Shown piece by piece: positions 47,648 to 61,489 of a DNA stretch of 64,000 nucleotides. The stretch is taken from the NCBI RefSeq assembly GCF_000005505.3, contig NC_016134.3:43253150-43317149 (forward strand). The letters run 5' to 3'. The DNA comes from Brachypodium distachyon. Lineage: Eukaryota; Streptophyta; Magnoliopsida; Poales; Poaceae. The stretch's first letter is position 1. The number at the start of each line of letters is the position of its first letter. The translations under genes were made by a program, and so were the position numbers. The notes beneath the pieces are model-generated. The model saw only the letters and a list, made by a program, of their open reading frames with translations. It did not search any database and had not been told where the DNA came from.

Positions 47648-49372
47648 ATGGCCGCGGCCACCCTCCTGCGCGCCGCGACGGCCTCCGTCAAGGCCGCGGC
47701 GTCCTCCATCACGGCTGCGGCCACCGCGGCGGTGACCGACCCGGCGGCGCTCCACGCGGTGCTCGTCAAGACCTCCTCGGCCTCCCGCGACGCCTACAAC
47801 CTCCTCCTCGCCCGCTACCCGCCGCCGCTCTCCCAGCGGCTCCTCGCCCGCCTACCGTTCCGCGCCAGAGGCTCCCAGCTCGCCTCATCCCTCGCCTCGC
47901 TCACATCCCCCCCGGCCTCCGCTCCCGAGCTCCTCCGCCGCCTCCTCCGCGCGAGCTCTCCGCCGTCGCTCCTCCTCGCCGACAGCCCTCTCTCCTTGCT
48001 CCTCCGATCCATGCCGCCATCCCTCGCGCCCCACCTGCACGCCCTCGCCGCCAAGCTCGCCCTCTCCACTTCCCCCGTCTCCGCCTCCTGTCTCATTACT
48101 CTCTACTCCCGTTCACGCTCCCCTGACGCCGCACGTCACCTGTTCGACGAAATCCCGCTTGCCTACCGTGACACTGTATGCTACACCTCCACCATCGTTG
48201 GACTAGCGCAGAATGCCCGGTACGAGGTGTCTTTGTCGGTGTTTGCTGCGATGCGATACGATGCCCTTGCTTCCACTATGTACGCGCTGTCGGGCGCGCT
48301 CCGGGCCACTGCGGGGCTTGCTGCTCTGGAGCAGACTCGTGGAATTCATGCGCATGCGGTGGTGGTTGGACTTGATGGGAATGTGGCCGTTGGTACAGCG
48401 CTGGTGGACGCTTATGGGAAGGCTGGGGTTGTGCATGATGCGGCAAAGGTGTTTGACGACTTGGCTGGTGACCGGAACTTGATCACGTGGAATGCGATAC
48501 TGGCTGCGCATGCACAACAGGGGGATCTTGAGAAAGTTATTGCTTTGTTCCATGAGATGGCAGGGATGCATTTTGTGCCTGACAGGCTGACATTTCTTGC
48601 TCTTCTCACAGCATGTAGTAATGCAGGTGCAGCTGCAGATGCTGAGTTTTGGCTGGAAGCAATGCAATTGAAATATAACGTGAAGCCTGACCTTGCACAC
48701 TACACCTGTGTGGTGGGTGCAATGGCACGGGTGGGACGCCTGGAGGATGCAGATAGCATTGTATGTACAATGCCATGCAAGCCGGATGCAGCAGTGTGGC
48801 GGACGCTCCTAGCAGGTTGTGTGGTTCACCACAAGGCTGACATGGCGGGGGTCATGGGGCAGCGCCTGTTGGAGATCGATCCTAAGGATGATTCAGCCTA
48901 TGTGATGCTTGCCAATGTCTACTCAGCAGCTGGGAGGAGCGATGATGTGGCCGAGGCCTGGACTGCAATGAGGGACCACGGAGTCAGGAAGGAAGGTGGT
49001 CGAAGTTGGATTGAGGTGAGAGGACAGGTACATGTGTTTGTTGCGAATGATAAGAGGCATGAACAATTGCTAGACATATATGAAAAGTTGGATGAATTGA
49101 TTAAAGAGGTAGAGAAGTTAGGATACAAGGAGGTAGATGAGGGGCTATGGCATCATAGTGAAAGACTGGCCCTCGCGTATGGGTTGGTTAGTAGTGGGTC
49201 TGTACCATCAGGGAAGATGTTGAGAATAGTGAAGAACCTTAGAATATGTGCTCACTGTCATGAATTCTTCAAGTATGCCAGCATAGTGACTGGCAGAGTG
49301 ATTGTGATAAGGGATGTCAATAGATACCACACAATTAAGCAAGGTGTTTGCAGTTGCAGGAACTATTGGTGA
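47648..49372 (+). CDS. PLS-class pentatricopeptide repeat protein with DYW deaminase domain
   Basis: DYW-PPR proteins bind organellar RNA and carry out C-to-U editing. The gene is intronless with 574 residues. The N-terminus (MAAATLLRAATASVKAAAS) is Ala/Ser/Arg-rich, fitting a mitochondrial or plastid presequence. PPR motifs span about residues 150-400 (DAARHLFDEIP, GTALVDAYGKAGVVHDAAKV, LITWNAILAAHAQQGDLEKV, DRLTFLALLTACSNAGA). The E region follows (LLAGCVVHHKADMAGVMGQR, AYVMLANVYSAAGRSDDV, GRSWIEVRGQVHVF). The DYW domain retains the catalytic HSE (HSERLALAYGLV), the zinc-binding CAHCHEFFK, and the RYH and CSC motifs. The last three residues are NYW rather than DYW. Only about half a dozen PPR motifs were recognised, fewer than in many DYW proteins. 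The edited target cannot be inferred from sequence alone. Confidence 0.92.
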   Translation: MAAATLLRAATASVKAAASSITAAATAAVTDPAALHAVLVKTSSASRDAYNLLLARYPPPLSQRLLARLPFRARGSQLASSLASLTSPPASAPELLRRLLRASSPPSLLLADSPLSLLLRSMPPSLAPHLHALAAKLALSTSPVSASCLITLYSRSRSPDAARHLFDEIPLAYRDTVCYTSTIVGLAQNARYEVSLSVFAAMRYDALASTMYALSGALRATAGLAALEQTRGIHAHAVVVGLDGNVAVGTALVDAYGKAGVVHDAAKVFDDLAGDRNLITWNAILAAHAQQGDLEKVIALFHEMAGMHFVPDRLTFLALLTACSNAGAAADAEFWLEAMQLKYNVKPDLAHYTCVVGAMARVGRLEDADSIVCTMPCKPDAAVWRTLLAGCVVHHKADMAGVMGQRLLEIDPKDDSAYVMLANVYSAAGRSDDVAEAWTAMRDHGVRKEGGRSWIEVRGQVHVFVANDKRHEQLLDIYEKLDELIKEVEKLGYKEVDEGLWHHSERLALAYGLVSSGSVPSGKMLRIVKNLRICAHCHEFFKYASIVTGRVIVIRDVNRYHTIKQGVCSCRNYW

Positions 49373-49438
49373 AACTGTTAGGACACGGCATGATGCCATA
49401 ACTATTGGTGAAATCCTTAGGATACAACATGATACCAG
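49361..49438. repeat. 39-bp tandem duplication across the PPR stop codon
   Basis: Two adjacent 39-bp units start with AACTATTGGTGAAA at 49361 and 49400 and share TTAGGA, CATGAT and ACCA or GCCA blocks. The first unit contains the last codons and the TGA. The second repeats the same bases as 3' UTR. Confidence 0.8.
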
Positions 49439-50734
49439 AATTGTGACTCCAAAGGAATTATCGCAGTCTGTTTTCTGGAAACCTACCTGTGTTAATTTAA
49501 CGACCAAATTGCAGCAAACCTTCCAGTGCGTGATTGACATTCTAAAGAGTCACATTCATGTGGTTGTTATGGTGATGATGTTGGATAGAACTCTGCATCA
49601 TACAAAGTGTGAATCAGGATGTCAGTGTTTGGAAAATGACACGGCAGGAAATAATTTATGCCTGGGCAGCTTGGCTGCCTGCTGATTAAGTTGTGACTCT
49701 GGGATCCTTGGGGGCGTTTCTCAGCTGCTCCAGTTCAACTGGGCTTATGTTATTACTCCTGTCTTGTCATGGGACTGGTATTCTATGTTCCCATAGTTCA
49801 TCACATGCCAGACAGAGACAACATGAGGTAAATCTGTGTGTTTCCCTGAGATGACTGGTAACTACAATAGACTCTAGACCAGAAGACTTGTTTCGTGGGA
49901 TCCTGCTTTTTTTGACCTAGTGCAATGCCTCGAATGCAGTTTTGAAACATGTGAGATTTCGACGGGTGCTCTCTCCTTTTATACTTTATTGCTTGTCTTT
50001 TGTATAACCTCTCTACTGAATTTGTAGACAGCTAATTTGGTACAGAAACCATTTGGATAGTATTTGTCAGCGGATCAGCCCAACCTTGGATATTTAGCAT
50101 ATGAACTTAGGTCGCTGTCCTCAATTTTCCTTAAAAAAAAACTCAAGCCATTTTTCTGTCACGCAATAAGTTCCACTTGATGTACTATTTGAATTTGCCT
50201 AATCCATTTTAATCTCCATGTGTTGAAATGGCAGCATACTAATATTCCAGTGTGCATGCTTCCTGTTTCAGTTCCCATGAAGTACTTGCATTCCATTGTC
50301 ACACTTGTAGAAGAGCACTGCAGAAATGTTACATCTTACTTATATTTATGTTATTCTTTATCACCATGCAAATTAAAAACTAGGCACTGTCCTTCCTACC
50401 GGGTGCTATCATAACCTGTTTTTAGAGAGAAAGAGATTTCAATGCTTAATTTGAGGATAGGATCCAGTGCAAACATGAGTTGTCACCTAACCAGATTAAA
50501 ACCATAGATTGTGCAAGAAGGGGTGCCCCCCTTGACCCTGTCCGCGTCGGATGAATGGCTACAGTGGTAAAAGGTTGTTGTGCAGCACCCATATATCAGT
50601 ACATTCGGTCTATGCATGCAGGATTGTATCAGCAATAATATAGCTATGACACTTATATTAAATAGCCTATGCCCCTGTGTTCTCCTATGGAGAAGGTAAA
50701 TTACTGGCTTGCAGCATTGTTCATTTTTCTGCTA

Positions 50735-50847
50735 CTCCCTCCGATCGGTATTGCTTGTCTCAAATTTACCCAAATACGGATGTATCTATGTGTAAAAAGC
50801 GTCTAGATACATGTAATATTTCGACAAGTAATTCCGGCCGGAGGGAG
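50735..50847. mobile_element. Stowaway MITE, 113 bp
   Basis: The ends are CTCCCTCCGATCGG and CCGGCCGGAGGGAG, flanked by TA (50733-50734 and 50848-50849). The interior contains GATACATGTAATATTTCGAC, the reverse complement of the interior of the 12912-13024 element. The two are the same family and the same length. Confidence 0.9.
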
Positions 50848-51905
50848 TATTATAGTTCGGAACAGTAAATTTGTTCTATTGTTCAGAGAAAATGTACACT
50901 TTAGGTTTTGTTTAGTTCAATAATGGAAAGTAGTGGTTTGGTTGTAAAATTTAGTGCTCAGTTATTGGATATCAGTAATAGTTATTGCAGTATTTGGTAT
51001 ACTTTGCTGCTGTATATTTGTTGTTTCTTCAATTATAAATTCAGTTATATCCTTCAAAAAATATTCTTGTTTTTTGCTGCTTGTGTTCTAGTAGTAATTA
51101 AGAGTAAAGTAGATTTTGTAATCCTGCACCACAAGTTCCGACAATTTCTTTACATAACAATTTGGTGGTAAGCTTAATGCATTGGTCCAAGCTCATTGAT
51201 GAGAGTGCGCTGATTCTTATGGCATTACTTTTACTCGTGAACATGTTATAAGGTAGTAACGACTTAAAACCCCTGTCCCACATTTGTCCATTTCATTTAG
51301 CCATTTGAATTTCAACCTTCAGAGTATACTGAATGGAAGGTATATCACATGGAAATTGACAGTTATAAGAGTATAATCATGACCTTATCTATGATTATTG
51401 CTGCCGTTGAGATATTAAAATAATGCCTATGAACATTTTGATATAAAGCTAGTATGATACTGTGTCACATTACAAAAGTGCTTACTAATATCAGCTTCCT
51501 TTGCATGATTTATTGCCGTTTTTGGCAATGCCATGAAATCATAATGGGCCGATGGAAGCTGCGTCATATGGAGAATCAACACTCCCATGGTTACAATTTG
51601 CTTCTGTCTTCCAGTCATTACTCCTGCTAGCCTTGTTTTTGCTCTGTGCATTTGATATCAAGGTAAGCAATATACAACCAAGAGATGTCCAATGTATTTG
51701 CTGAGAGGGTGTTGATCTCAGGCATCTGGGATCTGAAAAGGTTGAGTGATGAAAGGTCACTTGCTCAGGTGACAGCTAGTCCAACCATAGCACATGAAGA
51801 AATCATCACTTCATGCTCTGCTTCGGAATTCGGATGTGGCAATTCAACTGGATGCGCAATCACCTGTTGGATTTGCCTGTATTTGATCTAACAATGACCT
51901 TCACA

Positions 51906-51948
51906 AGGCTCAGGATTTTTTATTTTTTTTTGCGCTGGAGGCTCAGGA
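51906..51948. mobile_element. 23-bp T-rich insertion with 10-bp direct repeats
   Basis: AGGCTCAGGA occurs at 51906-51915 and 51939-51948. Between them are a T-run (one A interrupting) and GCGCTGG. This looks like an extremely 5'-truncated retroposon inserted in minus orientation. The poly-T is the tail, and the direct repeats are the target duplication. Confidence 0.55.
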
Positions 51949-52765
51949 ATTGCATGCCAGTGGCAATGTATAATCTTAATCTTATGAAACTGAAATTAGG
52001 CAATTTCACAGTTAACTCGGTGATCACGGTCATGTGATTTTATTTCAGTGGCACGTGTAAGTTTAAGCATCCCATTTAGATGGATGGTAGCACAGCCGTT
52101 CAAATTTGGCTTTCTTCATGAATTGAGATTCTTGTGATTGATCTTGCCATGAATCATAGTGAACGACTACTGTTGTTTGTGCGGTTGTGCCTCTCGTTAC
52201 AATTTGGAGATGTTAGGTATATGTACTGTATCTGCACAAATTATTTGCTTACATCGCATCCGTTTATTCTGTTGAAATGAAAAAACGGAAGCATCTAAAC
52301 CAGTGGAGCAATGAATCATCAGATCAGCGTCAATTTCGCTCTCGATGACTTTCGAGTCAACTTAATTTGGTAAAAAAAACTTTCCGAATCAACTTAATTA
52401 TGTGGCATCCAGATTGTCCTTCTAGAGTGTTCTTGTCCATGTCACTCAGATCGACATTTTTTTTACTTAGCCGGCATCTGACATCTTCCTCTGGGGCTTG
52501 GCCGCTTGGCTGTGCGTGCTTCCACGTGACGTTGCCTCGCCGTCCATCACGAGTCTTGAACGGCCAGGAGCGACCCACATCCAGCCAATAGGAAAGATCC
52601 ACCATTTCTTCGTCTTCTCGGCCTGCCACATTCTTCACCAACCCCACCCCCACACAAATCCCTGCTTCGCTTCTCCTCGCAGCGAGTGGTTTTGGTTTGC
52701 TCGACTCGACTCGATCGTTGCTAGGGTTTGTTTGTTTGCCAGTGGGAGAGAGCCGCCGTCCAGCC

Positions 52766-56257
<3,492 letters not shown>

Positions 56258-56689
56258 CTGGTCTGAGCCGTGCTCTCTTCTGTGTACATCTTCATGTCAT
56301 TTTAGCGATTCTCGTGTGGTTGATGTGTTACACAGATACTACCTACCATAGCTCATTACACGATACTCTTTCTTTCTGATTGTGATGTCTGTACCACATA
56401 TACTCTCTCAGCTTTGAGATTTCAATAAAAATCCACAGCGTTTCGTTCGTTGCACCGCACAGCACAGTTCTTGGGCTTCCCATCGCGTTGTTGCCGCCTT
56501 CCATTCAGCATGCGCCCGAGATACTTCAGATGTGATGAAAGATAGCATGGATGCTCCATGCCTCAGCTTATCTCGATCACCCTCCTTTTGTAAATCGGTC
56601 CAGAAATTGATCCAATAGCAGACAGAGAACAATAAGATTAGTAGGTTCCTTAAGAGCTATTCCAGAGAAACAAGATGCATTTCTTCATT

Positions 56690-57481
56690 TCCATATACTC
56701 CAGCACAAGGCTGCAACGCCAACTGCGATGAGTCTGCGTTGCCGCCCTCTGAACTGCAGCAACCATACTGAAAGTAAATCATCAACCGAACTGGGAACAT
56801 TGTTAATCCTAAAAGAACAACATAAGACACTCCAGCATACTTTAGCAGTAGAGCATTCAAATAAAAGATGATCTACACTCTCCTGGGCCCCACGGGACTC
56901 ACGGTTTGTGGGACCTGTCAACCCCCTTTTATGTAAATTGTCTTTGGTCAAAATGCTATTCTTGCAAATTAACCACAAGAAAACCTTAACTTTCAGTGGT
57001 ATCTTTATTCTCCATACCTGTACATAAGGAATTCCTACCTGTCTATCCTTGAGTATATTATAAAGAGATTTTACTGAAAATTGACCACCTTTTGTAAATT
57101 TCCATATACACCTATCATTTTCGTCATTCTTGTATTAGGCACAGCACCCTTAGCTGTGTCAACATCTCTAATGTCTCCTCTCTAAAAGACCTTCTAAAAC
57201 TAATACATTGCCAATGAGAATTCTAACACATCAGCTACTGAAACAACTTGCAAAAAAAAAGCTACTGAAACAAACTTTTTATTTACTAAACCATACAACC
57301 TGGGGAATTTGGAGCATAATGGTCGGTCACCAATCCAATTCTCCTCCCAGAAAGAGGTCCTAATTCCATCACCTACCTTCTCCTTGCAGCAATTAGTGAA
57401 AATATTTTTGACTGGCATCAATCCTCGCCAAAAGTGAGATTGGCCACTTCGGTTCACTTTTTTTTTTTTTGCGAAGAACAC
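56690..57481 (-). pseudogene. LINE (L1-type) ORF2 C-terminal remnant with zf-RVT domain
   Basis: Minus-strand pieces resemble the end of plant non-LTR retrotransposon ORF2. The upstream piece (57481-57200) has HFWRGLMPVKNIFTNCCKEK, VGDGIRTSFWEENWIGDRPL and KFPRLYGL. The downstream piece (56978-56685) has the zinc-binding reverse-transcriptase motif ILTKDNLHKRG followed by ESVDHLLFECSTAKVCWSVL. The pieces are in interrupted frames with stops, so the copy is dead. The endonuclease and polymerase core are missing. No poly-A tail or target duplication was identified at its ends. Confidence 0.8.
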
Positions 57482-57491
57482 TTCGGTTCAC
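57445..57491. mobile_element. 21-bp poly-T insertion with 13-bp direct repeats, inside the LINE remnant
   Basis: CACTTCGGTTCAC occurs at 57445-57457 and again at 57479-57491. The 21 bp between them are thirteen T followed by GCGAAGAA. It interrupts the LINE reading frame just before the codons for NRSGQSHFW. It is probably a severely truncated retroposition with its target duplication. Confidence 0.65.
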
Positions 57492-57607
57492 AGGTGACCA
57501 GCAACCGTTTCTTTACGTGCTCCCTCCGTCAGTATTCACCTCTAGTCAAGTTTTGCATCCTTTAGCTCGTAACAATGCTGTGTTGCCGCTCGGGTGGTGA
57601 CGCTGCC

Positions 57608-57914
57608 ATGGCCGCTGCCGCCATCGGCTTCCGTCTGCCGAGGCAGTGGGCATCTTCTCCTCGGCTCGCGCCACAGACGAGAAGACAGCGGCGGTGGTGC
57701 TCGGCGGCGATGGACCAGCCGGAGACGGAGCCCAAGAAGAAAACGGCGACTGTGAGGAGCAAGGCTGGGGACGAGCTGGAGGTGTGCCGTGTGGTGAACG
57801 GCATGTGGCAGGTGAGCGGCGCGTCCTGGGGCCGCGCGGCGCCGGCGGCCGCCGTGGACGCCATGCTCCGGTACGCCGACGGCGGCCTCGCCACCTTCGA
57901 CATGGCCGACATAT
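57608..57914 (+). CDS. Upstream (alternative or duplicated) first exon of the aldo/keto reductase
   Basis: The segment encodes a transit-peptide-like start (MAAAAIGFRLPRQWASSPRL), a linker (MDQPETEPKKKTATVRSK) and the same first block as the next gene: VCRVVNGMWQVSG, VDAMLRYADGGLATFDMAD. An ATG at 57575 would add 11 residues. It ends in a strong donor, ATAT|GTAAGC at 57915. No matching second exon follows before the neighbouring first exon at 58338. However, its phase (one base over) is exactly that of exon 2 at 59029, so splicing over the other first exon would give an intact 385-residue protein reading MADIYGPAEDLYG. Either it is an alternative promoter and exon, or it is a relic of a tandem duplication. 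Transcript data would decide. Confidence 0.6.
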
Positions 57915-58337
57915 GTAAGCCTTCCGCTCTGGATTAGGCTTCCGCGTCCCACGGACGCACACGTTCACGGTTCTTGATTTCTGTGTGGTTAGTCACTAGT
58001 GTCTACGCTATTTTGGTCATGTTTTTTTAGTCAGTAAACTCGACAGGTTATATTCTTGTTTATGCTATCGGATTCTTTTTCTTAGCTCGCATGCTGTTGT
58101 TAAATTATCCACTCTTTTGTTTTGAACTTCTGTTAAATTCTCCTTTTTGTTTTTGAACCTCTGGTTAATTCTCCACTCTAAGCAAAATGAGCTCAAATCT
58201 TTGGCGGAAAATAATAATTTTACGCAAATAAACTCATTTCTTTACCGGACCCCCAAATCGGAGCCCACGGGCCAAGAGCGCCTTATCTCGCTCTCCTTCT
58301 ATCTCGCGGGGGCGCGCGCCCTCTGGCACACAGAGCC
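57915..58337. other. Region between the two first exons of the aldo/keto reductase
   Basis: These 423 bp follow the donor of the upstream exon and precede the ATG at 58338. They would be intron for the upstream-start transcript and promoter or leader for the downstream one. The stretch is AT-rich at first and GC-rich from about 58250. No TATA box was found with confidence. Confidence 0.5.
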
Positions 58338-61026
58338 ATGTCGTTGTCAGTAGCTCACGCCACCTCGCCGGCACCGCCCCCGCTCCCGGGCCGCCGCCTG
58401 CTCGTGCGCCCCGCCCGGTGTGCGGGCTTCGTCGGGCCGGCTGTGGAGTCGGCCGCGCCGGGGGCGAGGGCCGCGACCGTCAGCAGCAGCCGCGCCGGGG
58501 ACTCCCTGGCGATATGCCGGGTGCTCAACGGCATGTGGCAGACCAGCGGCGGGTGGGGCCGCATCGACCGCGCCGACGCCGTCGACGCCATGCTCGCCTA
58601 CGCCGACGCCGGCCTCTCCACCTTCGACATGGCCGACCATTGTATATATCCACCCGCCCCCCTTCGCTAACTCCTGTCTTTCTGTGCAGTCTCTCGTCGG
58701 AATTTGCGCGAACACCTAGTGTGCATGTGTTTCGTCTTGTTTTCTCTGGTCAATTGTTAGTGCATGAAATGCTAATCGCACCAGTTCCATGGCCTTACTT
58801 ATGCGCAAGAGTTAGACTGTTCATTGAAATTGGATATTGGGTTTGACTTTTGAGTGGAGCAGGAGCCAGGATGTTGTAGTGTTCTTACTTAGGTCTTGTT
58901 TCTGTGCTATTGTGGGCAGCAATCAACAACCGTTAAACCATTAACTCTGCACCAGCTGTAGTTTATTTTTCTAGGCTAGAACGTAATACTGTCAACTTGA
59001 TACAGAGACGCCATTGGTATTTTGGCAGATGGACCGGCGGAGGATCTGTATGGCATGTTCATCAATAGAGTACGGCGTGAGCGCCCACCTGAGATGCTTG
59101 AAGAAATCAAGGGGTGAGTGAGTGACTTGTAATGGTCTAAGTGCCACTGAGATTCCTTGGCAAATTTTCTTGCTATCTCTGATTGCTGCTGTGTTCTCTG
59201 TGCAGGCTTACAAAGTGGGTGCCACCGCCGGTTAAAATGACAAGAAGCTATGTTGAGGATAATATCAACAAATCTCGGAAGAGGATGGACGTTGCAGCCT
59301 TGGACATGGTGCAGTTCCATTGGTATGTCTGTGTGGCTTACTGAGTAGTTATCATGATTTGGGCAGCATTTCATCTTCAATATCAGTGCATTTTGATGTA
59401 TTTTGGAAAAGGTTCGTTGTTGATAATATATGATGAACCTCCCATCAAGTTTATAGGACAATTTATGTACTTTTGCTCAATAATTTCATCTTTAATGCTT
59501 CTTCACAAAAGTATTAATATAGATTTGTGTTCGAGAACAAATAATATGCATTTGTGCCCTTTCCGTTGCTCTTAGATGTGTTGCACTAGAGGTCAGTTTA
59601 GAAGACTTCAGTCCATATAAGTTTGAAGGACATCAGCAGTACTGTTCAGTTTGGAGGACTTCAGTCAATACTGTTGAACTCCAACTTGAGAAGTGGTATT
59701 TTGTCAGAAACCCATGGAATGTGTGACTGTGTTCAGGAGATGCAATTAATGATTAAACCATTGCATAATGCATTAATATAACTATGCCACGGATTAACTT
59801 TGCTGGCACTTTATCCTAAAACAGGTGGGACTACTCAAATCCTGGATATCTAGATGCACTGAAGCACATGACAGACCTAAAGGAGGAAGGTAATATTCTA
59901 AACTTGTACCAGATAATATAGTTAACTTGTGCACTCACCTTTTACACTCGTGATTTTTCAGTGTGAATGAATTCTTACATCATGCCTTTTTTTGTTCTGA
60001 AAATTCTGAAGGCAAGATAAAGACCGTAGCTCTGACAAACTTCGATACAGAAAGGCTGCAGATAATTCTAGAAAACGGAATACCGATTGTCAGCAACCAG
60101 GTATACCACTGCTTATTTACCTAATATATGGTGTATTTTCCTTCTCTTAATGTCAATTGTCATATGGCCCTCAGATAAAACGAGAGATGTTGTAATTTAT
60201 CAGGTTCAACATTCTATTGTTGATATGCGCCCGCAGAAAAAAATGGCAGAGCTTTGCCAGCTTACAGGAGTGAAGCTTATAACGTCTGCTCCCTCCTCTC
60301 TATCCCTGCCTCCTTCGGTTTTTTTCTTCAGTAGAACCTAGTTTTGAACGCGTTATTCCTTTATGCAGGTATGGCACAGTGATGGGTGGTCTTTTGTCTG
60401 AGAAGTTTCTCGACACCAATGTGTCCATACCTTTTGCTGGACCTCCTCTGAATACCCCATCCTTGCAGAAATACAAAAGGGTGACCATTTCGTATCCTTT
60501 TGGTTGAACATGTTGCACATTTTCCAGTTTCTTGCCACCCTCATTCTTCAGCCTACGACAGATGGTTGACGCTTGGGGTGGCTGGAGCCTGTTCCAGGCT
60601 TTGCTTCAAACCTTAAAGACGGTGTCACTGAAACACGGTGTCCCTATCGCGACTGTCGCTGTGAGATACATACTGAACCAGGTATCCATCCTCCTCCGTA
60701 TCTTCATCGCAACTTTGTTTCTTCCAAAACAGAGCATCTTCGTTCTGTCGGCCTCCGAGATCTTTCATTTCTGCCTGCCCATGTTATTCGCTGCAACTCA
60801 TTGACTTGTGTGTAGGTCTTTCATTGATTGCTCTTGGGAGTAGACATCTGTTGCAGGTTCGATGGTGGGCGTCAGGCTGGGGCTCTCGGAACACATCAGA
60901 GACACCAACGCCATACTGTCCCTCAAATTGGACGAGGAGGACATGAACAGCATCACCGAGGCATCGAAGAGGGGCAGGAACCTGATGGATGTAATTGGAG
61001 ACTGCGGCGACGAGTACAGAGCTTAG
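58338..61026 (+). CDS. Aldo/keto reductase family protein, probably plastid-targeted
   Basis: This is an NADPH-dependent aldo/keto reductase of the TIM-barrel superfamily; the substrate is unknown. Nine exons were joined: 58338-58641, 59029-59113, 59206-59322, 59825-59889, 60012-60100, 60204-60283, 60369-60480, 60562-60681 and 60844-61026. They total 1155 nt, 384 residues. Residues 1 to about 55 are Ala/Pro/Arg-rich with a transit-peptide look. The catalytic-type motif TFDMADHYGPAEDLYGMF supplies the Asp and Tyr. LTKWVPPP, MDVAALDMVQFHWWDY, TVALTNFDTERL, IVSNQVQHSIVDMRP and GVKLITYGTVMGGLLSEKFL follow family order. The C-terminal cofactor region has GVRLGLSEHIRDTNA. Two donors are weak (CT-rich AAC|GTCTGC at 60284) but phase requires them. 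A second first exon lies upstream at 57608. Confidence 0.92.
59323..59824. other. Aldo/keto reductase intron 3
   Basis: This is a 502-bp AT-rich intron. It contains two near-repeats of GAAGACTTCAGTCcATA / GGAGGACTTCAGTCAATA (about 59600-59670). No transposon ends were recognised. Confidence 0.5.
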
Positions 61027-61318
61027 TTACAAATGGCTGGGATTCGGATGTGATCCCATCATGTGCTCTAGCTTGTACGGTTGTACCCCACGATGAGGGC
61101 ACTTGAGCAAATAACATGGAAAGTTTTCAAAGGCATGGAGACTGACAGGCAGGCAATAAGGATTAGGGGATCATGTGCTCACCGAAAGCACCAATGCAGC
61201 CAACGAATGTGGAGAGGAGGCAATAGCATATCCCGATCTTAAAGACCGGTCCGGTCCAGCTGGATAATGTATTTAAATTTAAAAAAATGGAAACATGTAT
61301 ACGCTTGATTGAATCATT

Positions 61319-61489
61319 ATCCTGATGATACTTTTTTTTAGCTTAAAACACTGCTTTATTAAACAGGAGTAGGAACAGACTCACACTGGACAACCCCAGT
61401 CAAGAATTCAGGTGCAACAGTAAAAAACTCATCTACTCTACTACAAAGAGCATGCTTTGCACACAGGTTTATTAATCCTGATGATACTT
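61319..61489 (-). mobile_element. 5'-truncated LINE 3' end, 141 bp, with 15-bp target duplication
   Basis: ATCCTGATGATACTT occurs at 61319-61333 and 61475-61489. The insert begins with a T-run followed by AGCTTAAAACACTG and CTTTATTAAACAGGAG. On the minus strand this reads as a retroposon 3' end with an AATAAAGC signal and a poly-A tail. There is no coding capacity. Confidence 0.8.

Larger units (their letters stand above)
49373..52765. other. Intergenic DNA between the PPR and MDHAR genes
   Basis: The left part is PPR 3' UTR. A 113-bp Stowaway lies at 50735-50847. A micro-insertion with direct repeats lies at 51906-51948. The rest is AT-rich with no supported gene, and the last about 300 bp are the GC-rich MDHAR leader and promoter. 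Confidence 0.5.
56258..57607. other. MDHAR 3' region, LINE remnant and leader of the aldo/keto reductase
   Basis: The left part to about 56450 is MDHAR 3' UTR. The middle is a minus-strand LINE fragment with an internal micro-insertion. The last about 100 bp precede the upstream first exon of the aldo/keto reductase. No other gene was recognised. Confidence 0.6.

Noticed and set aside
48203..48700. 165-residue minus-strand ORF inside the PPR gene
   Set aside because: It is the antisense of an intact PPR reading frame, with no domain.
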